The notes below the pieces were generated by a model. It made no database searches, was not told where the DNA came from, and saw nothing but the letters and a program-made list of their open reading frames with translations. This document shows positions 25,605 through 34,546 of a DNA stretch of 64,000 nucleotides, in pieces. The DNA comes from Clostridiaceae bacterium. GTDB taxonomy: Bacteria > Bacillota > Clostridia > Lachnospirales > Lachnospiraceae. Numbering within the stretch: position 1 is the stretch's first letter; each line of letters opens with the position of its first letter. The translations under genes and the position numbers were made by a program. The stretch lies in assembly GCA_910574345.1 (NCBI GenBank), contig CAJSZV010000020.1, positions 1 to 64,000 of the forward strand, given 5' to 3'.

Positions 25605-27263
25605 ATGGAAAGAACTGTAGCGATTTATGCGAGAGTTTCAACCGAACATGAAGCGCAACTTTCAGCCTTAGAAAATCAAGTTCAGTATTATGATGATCTT
25701 CTTGCAAAGCATCCAGACTGGACACTATATGAAAGATATATAGATGAAGGGATAACGGGTACTTCTGTAAAAAAGCGGCAGAGTTTTTTAAGAATGATGG
25801 AAGATGCAGAAGATAGGAAATTTGACCTGATTATTACAAGAGAGGTTTCGAGGTTTGCGAGGAATACAGTTGATACTTTGCAGCAAACAAGAATATTAAA
25901 AAAATATGGTGTGGAGGTGTATTTTACAGAGGATAATATTTGGACAATGAATGACGAGGACGGAGAGCTACGTTTGACAATCATGGCAACTTTGGCGCAG
26001 AATGAAAGTAAAAAGACTTCGATCAGGGTAAAGGCTGGACAGAAAGTTTCATTTCAGAATGCTGTGCCGTATGGAACAGGAAATATACTCGGTTATGACA
26101 GAGCTGGAAAGGAATTTGTTATCAACGAGGAACAGGCAAAAACAGTTCGCATGATCTTTGATATGTATCTTGACGGAATGGGGCTAAGGCAGATACAATT
26201 TGCTTTGGAAGGTGCAGGGAGGCTAACCGCTACTGGACTGAAAAATTGGAGTTGTTCTACTATCAGTAGGGTACTTAATAATGCTTTCTATTGTGGAACG
26301 ATTGTATATAGGAAAGAATATGTACCTGATTATCTGGAGCAAAAGAAAATCAAAAATCACGGAGAGATAGAAAATATAGTGGCAGAAGGTACGCATATTC
26401 CTATTGTTACTAAGGAAGAATATGCCAGAGTGAAAAAGAAGATGGATGCTAAAACACAATCTGTCGATAATCGTGGCAAGAGGGGGAAACACGCATCAGG
26501 AGACGTGTGGACAAAAAAATTGAAGTGTAGCTGTTCGGGTGGCAGCTTTAACCGGAGAGTTTGGCATAGGGTAGCGTCAGGAGAACCACAATACGCATAT
26601 CAGTGTTACAGACAGATTACCACAGGTACTATTGCTACAAGAACAAAGAAAGGTCTTAGTCTGGAGGGCATTTGTGAGGCTCCAATGGTTCCGAGATGGA
26701 AATTAGAGGTTATGGCAAAAGTAATTTTTCAAAATTTTTGGAAAGACCGGACGACGGTAAGGCTGATTGCCGAGGAAATGCTTGAAAAACATATCCAAGA
26801 TGACCGATACATAAATTTTGAAAAAGAAATTAAAGAGTTAAAAACCAAGATTGCCAAAACTGATAAAAAGTACGAAAATCTTGTTGATCTGCGGGTAAAT
26901 GGCGAAATTGACAAAGCCATGTTTGACCTAAAGAAAAAGGAACTGTTGGAAGATAAGGAAAGACTTGAAAAGCAGTTAGAAGGTTATCAAGTAGACGAGG
27001 ATATGTCGGATGAGGACTATAATCGCAGACTGGAGGTATTAAAATGCGGGCTGGAAAATAATTTTGATTTTTCAGTTTATGACATTCCAGAGGAAATAAT
27101 AGATGATTTTGTGGATGAGATAATTGTTTATAAAGACTGTTTCTTATGGAAATTGAGTATGTTTGGCGATGAAACACGGATGAAACTTTGTGTAAACAAG
27201 GATAAGTCCGTAGAAATTGAAAAAACCCCTAACGTTGATACACGCTGCACAGGCGGCGATTAA
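25605..27263 (+). CDS. Large serine recombinase (site-specific integrase of the element)
   Basis: A 552-residue recombinase expected to catalyse integration and excision. The resolvase domain starts VAIYARVSTEHE with catalytic Ser12, and FDLIITREVSRFARN carries the conserved arginines. The recombinase domain follows (about 160-260; PYGTGNILGYDRAGKEFVIN), then a zinc-ribbon region that appears partly degenerate (KLKCSCSGGSF ... CYRQ) and a long coiled coil (about 400-470; KEIKELKTKIAKTDKKYENL). It lies at the right end of the element, where attR is expected. A co-factor (directionality factor) was not recognised. AGAGGGCGG precedes ATG 25605. Confidence 0.92.
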   Translation: MERTVAIYARVSTEHEAQLSALENQVQYYDDLLAKHPDWTLYERYIDEGITGTSVKKRQSFLRMMEDAEDRKFDLIITREVSRFARNTVDTLQQTRILKKYGVEVYFTEDNIWTMNDEDGELRLTIMATLAQNESKKTSIRVKAGQKVSFQNAVPYGTGNILGYDRAGKEFVINEEQAKTVRMIFDMYLDGMGLRQIQFALEGAGRLTATGLKNWSCSTISRVLNNAFYCGTIVYRKEYVPDYLEQKKIKNHGEIENIVAEGTHIPIVTKEEYARVKKKMDAKTQSVDNRGKRGKHASGDVWTKKLKCSCSGGSFNRRVWHRVASGEPQYAYQCYRQITTGTIATRTKKGLSLEGICEAPMVPRWKLEVMAKVIFQNFWKDRTTVRLIAEEMLEKHIQDDRYINFEKEIKELKTKIAKTDKKYENLVDLRVNGEIDKAMFDLKKKELLEDKERLEKQLEGYQVDEDMSDEDYNRRLEVLKCGLENNFDFSVYDIPEEIIDDFVDEIIVYKDCFLWKLSMFGDETRMKLCVNKDKSVEIEKTPNVDTRCTGGD

Positions 27264-27318
27264 TGAGGCGTAATGTTTGGTCAGGTTTTCACCTAGATTA
27301 GAAGCTAACTTTGCAATG

Positions 27319-27342
27319 GTCTGGTGCTAAGCTTTACCAGAC
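27319..27342. repeat. Small hairpin downstream of the recombinase
   Basis: GTCTGGT (27319-27325) and ACCAGAC (27336-27342) form a 7-bp perfect stem, followed a few bases later by TTTTT. It lies 56 bp after the recombinase stop, in the zone where the attachment site and element end are expected. It may be a weak terminator. The stretch 27264-27448 contains no other recognisable feature. Confidence 0.45.
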
Positions 27343-27448
27343 TGTTACGGTTTTTCCTAATATTTATCAAAAATATGTGCTGCACTTTAGGAAATATTTA
27401 TCCATATCAGCGCATATTATATTAGGAACAAAAGAAGGGAATAGATCT

Positions 27449-27598
27449 ATGTATTTAGTAAAGACAAGAGCTGTACCTTTCTCAGAGGAAAAGCCGGTTG
27501 AGAAGAAAACAAAACGGTATATACCGCCACGTTATAGCTCTAAGAAGAAAACTCCAACTGAACAAAGTGCGCATGTGAAAAACGAAGACCTTGTCTGA
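27449..27598 (+). CDS. Small basic protein, hypothetical
   Basis: A 49-residue Lys-rich protein: MYLVKTRAVPFSEEKPVEKK and so on, without recognisable domains. The ATG at 27449 follows AAGAAGGGAATAG; the frame is open further upstream (to 27311), but that part is poor protein sequence. A strong terminator follows at 27630. It may be a small backbone gene of the element or of the adjoining two-gene unit. Confidence 0.4.
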   Translation: MYLVKTRAVPFSEEKPVEKKTKRYIPPRYSSKKKTPTEQSAHVKNEDLV

Positions 27599-27629
27599 GA
27601 AAGAGTAAAGCAGCTTAAATATAGGTAAG

Positions 27630-27673
27630 AACAGACTCCTGTTAGCAGTGACATGCGATGGGAGTCTGTTTTT
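27630..27673 (+). terminator. Intrinsic terminator
   Basis: AACAGACTCC (27630-27639) pairs perfectly with GGAGTCTGTT (27661-27670), followed by TTT. It isolates the upstream element from the membrane-protein gene that starts at 27692. Confidence 0.75.
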
Positions 27674-27691
27674 GTGAAGAGGTTTGATAGG

Positions 27692-29187
27692 ATGAAAAAG
27701 ATTAAATCTGTGTTTGGAAGGATTTCCAAATGGTGCCTTCTTATTATTAGTTTCATTCTTTTTCTATGGAATTATAAGGAAATTGTATGTCAATGTAAAG
27801 ATGGCGGATGTTCTTTTTTGAAAAATATGGGAATATTGAAAATTTTGGAGACAGTTAGTGAAAACGGACTAAAAAGTTTCCCTTGGTTTTTTCACTCGCT
27901 TTACCATAATATAGAAGCTCTTTCTTTGGCCAACGCTGCCTCGTTTTTTTCTCTTTTTGCCATGGTGATTGCATTGATTCAGGCGGTATATCCCTATCGT
28001 CTTGGTGAAGTGTACGGATATCCCATTGCACGTTTAAAGAGCGCATTTGGTAAACAGAAAGAAATACGGGAATTAATATTTTGCGCTTTTATTGCTGTTG
28101 TGGCAGAACTTTTAAAATTACATATTTTGGAAACCGGTATCATAGCTGTGGGCTATGTGATAATTGGAAAATGGGTTTATGAGATTGTTAATTGGTACGG
28201 AACCTTTGAGAATAAAGAGAAGGAATTTACTAAGCAATTCGAAAAAAATTTAGAAGTTGTTTTGAAGAAACAGGACGAAATCACGTCAGAAGAGAGAGAA
28301 ATATATGAATTGACAGAACGTCTGATAAAGAGCGGAGGGGTTGAAGAGCGGAAAATTTTGGAAGCAATGGCTTGTAATCTTTATCAGTTAAAAACGGAAT
28401 TGAATGAAAAACAGTATCAGAAAATCTTTGAACTTAGCTTTTATATGGCACAACTGATTATAGAAAATAATTTGAAAACTAATCATATAGAAAACTCCTG
28501 GAATTTTAAAATGCTGAAAGAATGTGTGTTGGGAAGCGGCTGTCAATTAAGAGATATGGAAGCAAGAAGTCCATGGTTGGAGGCAGAAGAAGGTTTTATT
28601 ATGGGGATTCTTTGCGGCTGCTTAACAGAAAATAATCTTAATGTTTCAAGATGGTGTATTTATGATGTCCTGTCTGCGATTCACAGGCAGATGAATCAGA
28701 TGAGAGCAGCAGAAATTACAGGGATGCTGTTAGTGTACTGACACATTTACATTTCGTCAAATGACTCGCCTGAATTTCCATCTGCCATGTTGTCGTCGGT
28801 CAACGATGCCACCGCATCGCCTCCCTCCTCCGCCTTGCAGGCTGAAAATTCATTCTGCGTCATTTAACTGAAAGTAAATGTGTCAGCACACTAGTCTTCC
28901 TGGAACTTTACTGTAATATTAATGAAGACGCAATAAATAGTATTGATATGATGGTAAAGGGAAATTATTTAGCCGCCAATATCACAAAACGGTTTTGCAT
29001 TGAGAATTCGAAACTCAAAATGGAAAGATTTTATCATATGCTTCTTCACTTAAATTTTGTAGAGGCAATTACAGAATATGATCTGATTGATACGTTATTG
29101 CAGGAATTAGAAGGTAAGCAGGAGATGATTCCAAAGACTATGTTTGGGGTGATGAAGGTGCTTTCTGGAAACCAATGGGGGATATGA
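27692..29187 (+). pseudogene. Membrane protein of two-gene unit, split by a MITE
   Basis: Ancestral 444-codon gene now in two pieces: 27692-28732 and 28894-29187. The left piece ends in a TGA at 28739-28741 contributed by the inserted element; removing 28733-28893 joins TTA to GTC and restores one open frame (GMLLV + FLELYCNINEDAINSI). The N-terminal half has about four TM segments (roughly residues 12-31, 80-102, 125-145 and 150-170), the remainder is helical and cytoplasmic (about 180-444). AAGAGG 9 nt before ATG 27692 fixes the start. The next gene begins 1 nt after the restored stop, so the two form an operon. Truncated product of 349 residues may still be made. No known family recognised. 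Confidence 0.75.
28733..28891. mobile_element. 159-bp MITE, IS630/Tc1-mariner-like
   Basis: The ends are imperfect inverted repeats of about 36 bp: left GTGTACTGACACATTTAC (28733-28750) continuing ATTTCGTCAAATGAC; right end read inward GTGTGCTGACACATTTAC continuing TTTCAGTTAAATGAC. TA flanks both sides (28731-28732 and 28892-28893), a target duplication typical of IS630/Tc1-mariner elements. No transposase is encoded, so it needs one supplied in trans. It interrupts the membrane-protein gene. Family placement rests on the TA duplication and is an inference. Confidence 0.85.
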
Positions 29188-29188
29188 T

Positions 29189-31915
29189 ATGAATATTTGC
29201 AGACCGATTACATTTTATAATAATTTTGTTCCGCCGTCCACAGCTGTACAGGAGTGGAAATATGAAGCATTGGGATACTATGACGGTATTGATATTGACG
29301 AAAATATTATAAGTGACGGCGATGGATTTAATCTCAAGCTGCTGTGGGAGAATTTAGAAGACAAGGCAGAGAAGCTTTCAGGACACTATAATGCCCAAAC
29401 ACTTTATGCTTTCAGGACAGAGGATGAAAATGTAAAAATTACAGATGAGGCATTTTGGAAGGGTGAGTCAAAAGAGGAAGATATTCATTATCCATTTCTG
29501 TTTATTATGATGGTTCGATTGAATCTGTCGGCCAATAAAGTGAAAACAGTAAGGGAAAATATAGAGCAGGCCGTATACCAAAAGGAGCTGAAAGTAATTA
29601 CTTATTTGTCTCTGGACAATAATGATATGATTGTTGTTTTAAAAAGCAGGACATACGATAATGCGGCGGGGTTTATAGATCAGTTCCACATGCAATATGT
29701 TAAAGACAATACAAAACAGAGGGAACTGATTTATGACAGCTTTTCAGTGGGGGGAATAAGCAAAGAATATATAAAGTCATTAAAGATTTCCGATCCGGAC
29801 AACAGCCCTTCTATTGAGAGAATCTGCATAAGGGCAATTGAAAAGAAACCGGGTACAATTAAAACCATGAAGGAAAAATTAGAGGACCGCTTTGGTTTGG
29901 GCAAGGTGGAGAGCTATCCGGTACTTGGATGCGAAGATGAGGTGTTCTTATTAAATGGCATAGCATCTGACAAATTTTGGAAGCTGTATGAGAATAAGGA
30001 GGGATTATTATCCAACTCCAATAAGGAATATCAGGATTCGGTTTATGGTATGACTACATTGATACTCCAACAGAGAAAGTACTCTGCATACTTGGAATGT
30101 TTAAAAAATATTCATGGAGAGAAGCAGCAAAATGTCAAGAAAATGTGTGAGGATTTTCGGAGTGAACTGTTGGATATTGGCTTAAAAGCCACAATACGTG
30201 AGAGAATGTATTTAAAGGCTATACTGCAGATAATAAATGCCTTGCAGAAGTATGAAAATATGGAGTATGCAGATTATACATATTTAATTTTGTATTACCC
30301 TATGAAAATGCTTTTAAAGCTGATAAAAGAGGAGAAAAGACGTGGAAAAGAAAGAGAGGAGGAGCAGATTGAGAGCTTACAGCAAATCTCGGATTTCTTT
30401 TATGCAATCAATCTTCTGGCCCAGAACTCTATTCGGTTAGAGCGTCAATTTATTCAAAGTGTGGATTTAAATGCCAGAATCTATGAAGCGCCGGTGCAGC
30501 TGAACGCTTTTTATGCTTCTTATTTTAGTCTGCTGAAAGATATATTGAATAAAGGGGTGGAAAAGGGCGATTATGAGTTTATGATTTGCCCAGGCATGGT
30601 AGAATATTTGAATGTGCGGAGAGTGCTCCCTAGTGCATCGCGGGAAAATAGACTTCTTTTGGTAGAGATTCCTGAGCATCAGATCTATGATGTTAAAAAT
30701 CAGCTTATGGTGATGGCCCATGAAGCAGCACATTTTGTAGGGCGGGATATCAGACATAGAACGGAACGTCACAGGATGATGTTGGAAGCGATTGTAAAGT
30801 CGGTAAGTACATTTCTTGTGTTGGATGACGAAATGCACCCCTATTGTACGGAAAAATCAATCGGGATTTTTGAAGAGGAATATTTGTTACAGTTAGAGAA
30901 TGCAGTAAAGGCGTATTATGAAGGAATAGAACAGAGTGACATACGTATTGAAGAGGACCGATATCATACGGAATATATGAAGGAGGATTTGTGGGTTTGT
31001 GCTCAGACCACTCTCATTGAACATGAAGAACTTTTAGACCGAATTGGAAAGCAGGCTTTTGATAAGTTTGGCAGGGACATGGAAGGAAAAAACTCAGACC
31101 CGGCACTGAAGCTTGAGAAGTTTAGACGATTTAAAGCGGCATTTGGGGAAGGTAAGACCTCTTTTTTGACAAAGACTACAGTTCCTGAGATCAGATTGTC
31201 GGATGAATGCTGTATTAATAATATTGTGGACAGCAATATTCATCTTATGAAGGAGGCGTTTGCGGATAGTATCAGTATACTGCTTTTACAGCTTTCACCG
31301 GAGGAATATATAGAGAGCTTGTTTGGCAGTTCAGAGCAAATAGGGAAATTACAAGACCATGCAAGGACAATTGACTGGAGGATTGCTCTGGTAAGCAAGG
31401 TGGTACCGGATTATTGTGACGAAAGGCACCGGAAGTTATGGGACATGGAACATCTGGAAGCTGCTGCAGAGAATGCGAATAATGAGGAACTGAAAATTTT
31501 AATAAAAAGGGTTATAGGTTTATTGAAAAATTATTTGTCGGGGACAAAAAGCATATTTGAAATTTATGAGGAGGATGAAAAAAGAAAAGATGAAGAGAAA
31601 TTATTTTTGGAAAGGAGGGGAATAAACCGATTATACAATCGGGAGTTAAGTGAAGTATTCATAAAGTATTTAAAGTTATGCTGTGAAATGTTTTACCGTA
31701 AAGAGCGAGATGTCTACAGAAGAAGGGATATACGCCGATTAAGGGAAATTTGGAGCAAACTGAAAACAATTAATAATATCGAAGATTCTATTATTTACAT
31801 TCGCAGCTTTATTGAAGATTATAAGAGAGATAAAATTTTTCAAAAAGAGAATAAAAAATATATATGTAAAAGAAGAATTTTGAAAGCTGTATTATTAAGG
31901 AGACAAAAAACATGA
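29189..31915 (+). CDS. Large protein with HEAAH zinc-metallopeptidase motif
   Basis: A 908-residue soluble protein. The metallopeptidase core has HEAAH at 511-515 (MAHEAAHFVG) and a downstream EAFAD at 689-693 that could give the third zinc ligand, as in gluzincin-type peptidases. The N-terminal 210 residues are mixed alpha/beta with two sections reading YEALGYYDGIDID and ITYLSLDNNDMIVVLKS, which may be a sensory domain. The middle (about 320-440) and C-terminus (about 790-908) are helical and charged. It starts 1 nt after the membrane-protein gene, so the two probably act together, for example as a membrane-linked protease. No family recognised. The last 20 residues are basic and overlap the leader of the next gene; the stop TGA overlaps the chemoreceptor ATG. 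Confidence 0.75.
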   Translation: MNICRPITFYNNFVPPSTAVQEWKYEALGYYDGIDIDENIISDGDGFNLKLLWENLEDKAEKLSGHYNAQTLYAFRTEDENVKITDEAFWKGESKEEDIHYPFLFIMMVRLNLSANKVKTVRENIEQAVYQKELKVITYLSLDNNDMIVVLKSRTYDNAAGFIDQFHMQYVKDNTKQRELIYDSFSVGGISKEYIKSLKISDPDNSPSIERICIRAIEKKPGTIKTMKEKLEDRFGLGKVESYPVLGCEDEVFLLNGIASDKFWKLYENKEGLLSNSNKEYQDSVYGMTTLILQQRKYSAYLECLKNIHGEKQQNVKKMCEDFRSELLDIGLKATIRERMYLKAILQIINALQKYENMEYADYTYLILYYPMKMLLKLIKEEKRRGKEREEEQIESLQQISDFFYAINLLAQNSIRLERQFIQSVDLNARIYEAPVQLNAFYASYFSLLKDILNKGVEKGDYEFMICPGMVEYLNVRRVLPSASRENRLLLVEIPEHQIYDVKNQLMVMAHEAAHFVGRDIRHRTERHRMMLEAIVKSVSTFLVLDDEMHPYCTEKSIGIFEEEYLLQLENAVKAYYEGIEQSDIRIEEDRYHTEYMKEDLWVCAQTTLIEHEELLDRIGKQAFDKFGRDMEGKNSDPALKLEKFRRFKAAFGEGKTSFLTKTTVPEIRLSDECCINNIVDSNIHLMKEAFADSISILLLQLSPEEYIESLFGSSEQIGKLQDHARTIDWRIALVSKVVPDYCDERHRKLWDMEHLEAAAENANNEELKILIKRVIGLLKNYLSGTKSIFEIYEEDEKRKDEEKLFLERRGINRLYNRELSEVFIKYLKLCCEMFYRKERDVYRRRDIRRLREIWSKLKTINNIEDSIIYIRSFIEDYKRDKIFQKENKKYICKRRILKAVLLRRQKT

Positions 31916-33615
31916 TCAACTACATTCAAAACTTAAAAATCAGATTTAAACTTTATATCCTCATAGGAGTTGCGCTCATAGGCATGCTTGTGATCGGCGG
32001 AATGTCATTTAACCTTATGGGCCGGATGAATGACATGGCAAGTGACATTTCAACCAGCTGGCTTCCCAGCATTAACACGGCAAGGGAGCTGACCACTACG
32101 ATTTCCAATATCCGTCTCAATGAATTAGGGTATCTCACTGCGATTTCTGATGATGTCCAGGCATCCAGCCTTCAGTATCTGCAAAAGGAAAAGGAAGAAA
32201 TGAATACCCTCATAGCCACATATGGCGGATTGATCGACGAGGAAGAAAGAAGCTTTTATGAGAATGCGCTGAATCTCTGGACTCAGTACGATAAAGCGGA
32301 TGAAGAGATGATAGCCTTGGCAAAGCAGGGCCGCACGGAAGAAGCCCGCGGGATTCTGGAAGGCCAATGTGTGGAGCTTTACAATTCATTGAACAGCGCT
32401 TTTAATGATATTATTGTTTACAATTCGGAAGGAAGCGATGCTGCGACAGAGGAAAGCTTTTCCCTTTACAGAACTGCCACATTCCTTATGGCGGCAGTTA
32501 TTATAGTGATCATCCTTGTGGGAGTGTTCTTCTCATTTGTGATTATACGCCTCATCAAAGCCCCGATTTCTGAAATCGAGAGTGCCGCTATTAAAATGGC
32601 CGATGGTGATTTGGATGTAGAGATTTCTTATACCTCGAAGGATGAACTGGGGATTCTCGCAAATCAGGTGCGCAGATTAATCAAAAAGCTTCAGGTTATC
32701 ATTGATGATGAGAATAAGTTCCTTGCCAAAATGGCTGACGGTGATTTTACGGTGGATTCCATCTGCGAAGAAGAATATACGGGAGGCTTTCGTCCCCTGC
32801 TTATTTCCTTCCGGGGCATTGCAGATAAGCTTAACGACACCATGATGCAGATCAATCAAAGCTCCTCTCAGGTTGCAAGCGGATCCGAACAGGTTGCAAG
32901 CGGCTCCCAGGCCCTTTCCCAGGGAGCCACACAGCAGGCCAGTTCCGTGGAGGAACTTGCTGCCACCATTAGTGAGATCTCCGGAAAGGTAAAGCAGAAT
33001 GCAGACAGTGCACAGCAGGCCAACGAAAAGGCAGGCAGCATCAGTATGGAAATGAATGTGAGCAGCGAAAAGATGCAGCAGATGATAGAGGCAATGAGGG
33101 ATATCAGCAGCTGTTCCAATGAAATCGGCAAAATCATTAAGACAATTGAGGATATTGCTTTCCAGACCAACATTCTTGCCCTTAACGCTGCAGTCGAAGC
33201 GGCCAGGGCAGGCAGTGCAGGAAAAGGGTTTGCCGTAGTAGCCGATGAAGTCCGCAATCTGGCAAGCAAAAGTGCGGAGGCATCGAAAAATACTTCCGTA
33301 TTGATTGAAAACTCCTTAAAGGCAGTGGAAAACGGAACCCAGATTGCCGATGAGACAGCCCGGTCTCTGTTCCAGGCTGTAAACGGCGTAAGCGAAATGA
33401 CAGACATTATCGGGCAGATATCAGAGGCCAGCAGCATGCAGGCTGATTCCATCTCCCAGATTACCATGGGGATTGACCAGATTTCAAACGTTGTTCAGAC
33501 CAACTCGGCGACTGCCCAGGAAAGCGCGGCCGCAAGTGAGGAATTGTCCAGCCAGTCACAGATTATGAAGAGCCTTGTGGGAAAGTTTAAACTGAAAGGC
33601 GGCAGGAAAATTTAG
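31912..33615 (+). CDS. Methyl-accepting chemotaxis protein
   Basis: A 567-residue chemoreceptor. TM1 (about 12-32), an extracellular four-helix-bundle (4HB_MCP-like) ligand domain (about 35-185), TM2 (about 190-212), a HAMP domain (about 213-265), a second HAMP-like unit (FLAKMADGDFTV, about 267-310) and a cytoplasmic signalling rod whose tip holds AFQTNILALNAAVEAARAG (about 415-433). It would pass ligand signals to CheA/CheW. AAGGAGA at 31897-31903 gives an independent SD, so this gene need not depend on the overlapping upstream gene. No ligand can be named. A perfect terminator follows at 33641. Confidence 0.95.
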   Translation: MINYIQNLKIRFKLYILIGVALIGMLVIGGMSFNLMGRMNDMASDISTSWLPSINTARELTTTISNIRLNELGYLTAISDDVQASSLQYLQKEKEEMNTLIATYGGLIDEEERSFYENALNLWTQYDKADEEMIALAKQGRTEEARGILEGQCVELYNSLNSAFNDIIVYNSEGSDAATEESFSLYRTATFLMAAVIIVIILVGVFFSFVIIRLIKAPISEIESAAIKMADGDLDVEISYTSKDELGILANQVRRLIKKLQVIIDDENKFLAKMADGDFTVDSICEEEYTGGFRPLLISFRGIADKLNDTMMQINQSSSQVASGSEQVASGSQALSQGATQQASSVEELAATISEISGKVKQNADSAQQANEKAGSISMEMNVSSEKMQQMIEAMRDISSCSNEIGKIIKTIEDIAFQTNILALNAAVEAARAGSAGKGFAVVADEVRNLASKSAEASKNTSVLIENSLKAVENGTQIADETARSLFQAVNGVSEMTDIIGQISEASSMQADSISQITMGIDQISNVVQTNSATAQESAAASEELSSQSQIMKSLVGKFKLKGGRKI

Positions 33616-33640
33616 AGAGCTGCAGAAAATGGGAGGAGTT

Positions 33641-33685
33641 AAAAGAGAGCCCTTGAAGGAACCGAACCTTCAAGGGCTCTCTTTT
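33641..33685. terminator. Perfect bidirectional terminator
   Basis: A 19-bp perfect inverted repeat (AAAAGAGAGCCCTTGAAGG and its complement) with a 7-nt loop and T-runs on both strands. It separates the chemoreceptor from the convergent response regulator. Confidence 0.95.
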
Positions 33686-33721
33686 GGGCTCCGGTTCAGC
33701 GCCAAGCTTACCATTGCTTCG

Positions 33722-34525
33722 TCAATCATCTTTTCCTGTCTGCTTCTGCTCCTTCACAAACTTAGCCGGCGTACATCCGATATATTTTTTAAATACCTTG
33801 ATAAAATATTTATAATCATAGAATCCTGTTTTGTCCGCCACTTCATAGATGAGGAGTTCATCTAAGCACAGAAGTTCCACAGCCTTTGCGATGCGGTAAC
33901 GGTTCAAATAGCTGTTGAAGGTATAGCCTGTGACGGCCTTCAATTTTCCGTTGAGCCAGCTGGAGGAGACACCCATCTGGCTGCTGACTTCATAGAGGTT
34001 GATCTTTTTATGATAATTGGCGCTGATAATTGCAAGAAGCTCTCTTGTATATTTATCCGAATCGGCTAATTTTTCCACATGAGAAATATCAAGCACCTTA
34101 TCTTCCAGCAGTTTCACCCTGGCTTGATTAACATAATATTCATTCATCTTGCGCTCTTTCCGCTGTGCCGTCAGCTTGCGGATACAGAGACGGAGCTCGT
34201 CAAAATCCACAGGCTTGGTAAGATAATCTTTTACCCCTAAGCGGATGGCTTTTTTGGCATATTCAAAATCACTGTAACCCGATAAGATCACTGCCTCAAA
34301 GTCATGGTGCCCTCCGAAATGTTCCAGCATGGCCAGACCGTCCATAACAGGCATGCGGATATCACAGATTACAATATCCGGCTCATGGTCTTGGATCAGT
34401 TTCAGCCCTTCTTCCCCGTCCGATGCTTCCCCGCAGACACAGCAGTCCAGTTCAGACCAGTTGACCATATAGGCCAGCCCTTTTCGGATCAGTTCTTCAT
34501 CTTCCACAAGGAGTATTTTATACAT
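33722..34525 (-). CDS. Response regulator with AraC-type output (YesN-like)
   Basis: A 267-residue cytosolic regulator. The receiver domain (1-120) has acidic residues E8/D9, phosphoacceptor D55 (IVICDIRMPVMDG) and K near 105 (LTKPVDF). The C-terminal AraC/XylS domain has two HTH motifs (VSSQMGVSSSWLNGKLKAVT and YEVADKTGFYDYKYFIKVFK). It is encoded immediately downstream of its kinase and probably activates the divergent ABC-transporter operon starting at 36467. Compact relative to the second YesN-like protein in this window (533 residues), since it has no long middle domain. Confidence 0.93.
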   Translation of the reverse strand: MYKILLVEDEELIRKGLAYMVNWSELDCCVCGEASDGEEGLKLIQDHEPDIVICDIRMPVMDGLAMLEHFGGHHDFEAVILSGYSDFEYAKKAIRLGVKDYLTKPVDFDELRLCIRKLTAQRKERKMNEYYVNQARVKLLEDKVLDISHVEKLADSDKYTRELLAIISANYHKKINLYEVSSQMGVSSSWLNGKLKAVTGYTFNSYLNRYRIAKAVELLCLDELLIYEVADKTGFYDYKYFIKVFKKYIGCTPAKFVKEQKQTGKDD

Positions 34526-34546
34526 ATCTGTTCATCCTTTCTCTGC

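Noticed and set aside
27311-27448. Upstream extension of the small basic protein at 27449
   Set aside because: Runs through the hairpin at 27319-27342 and lacks an SD; the ATG at 27449 has one.
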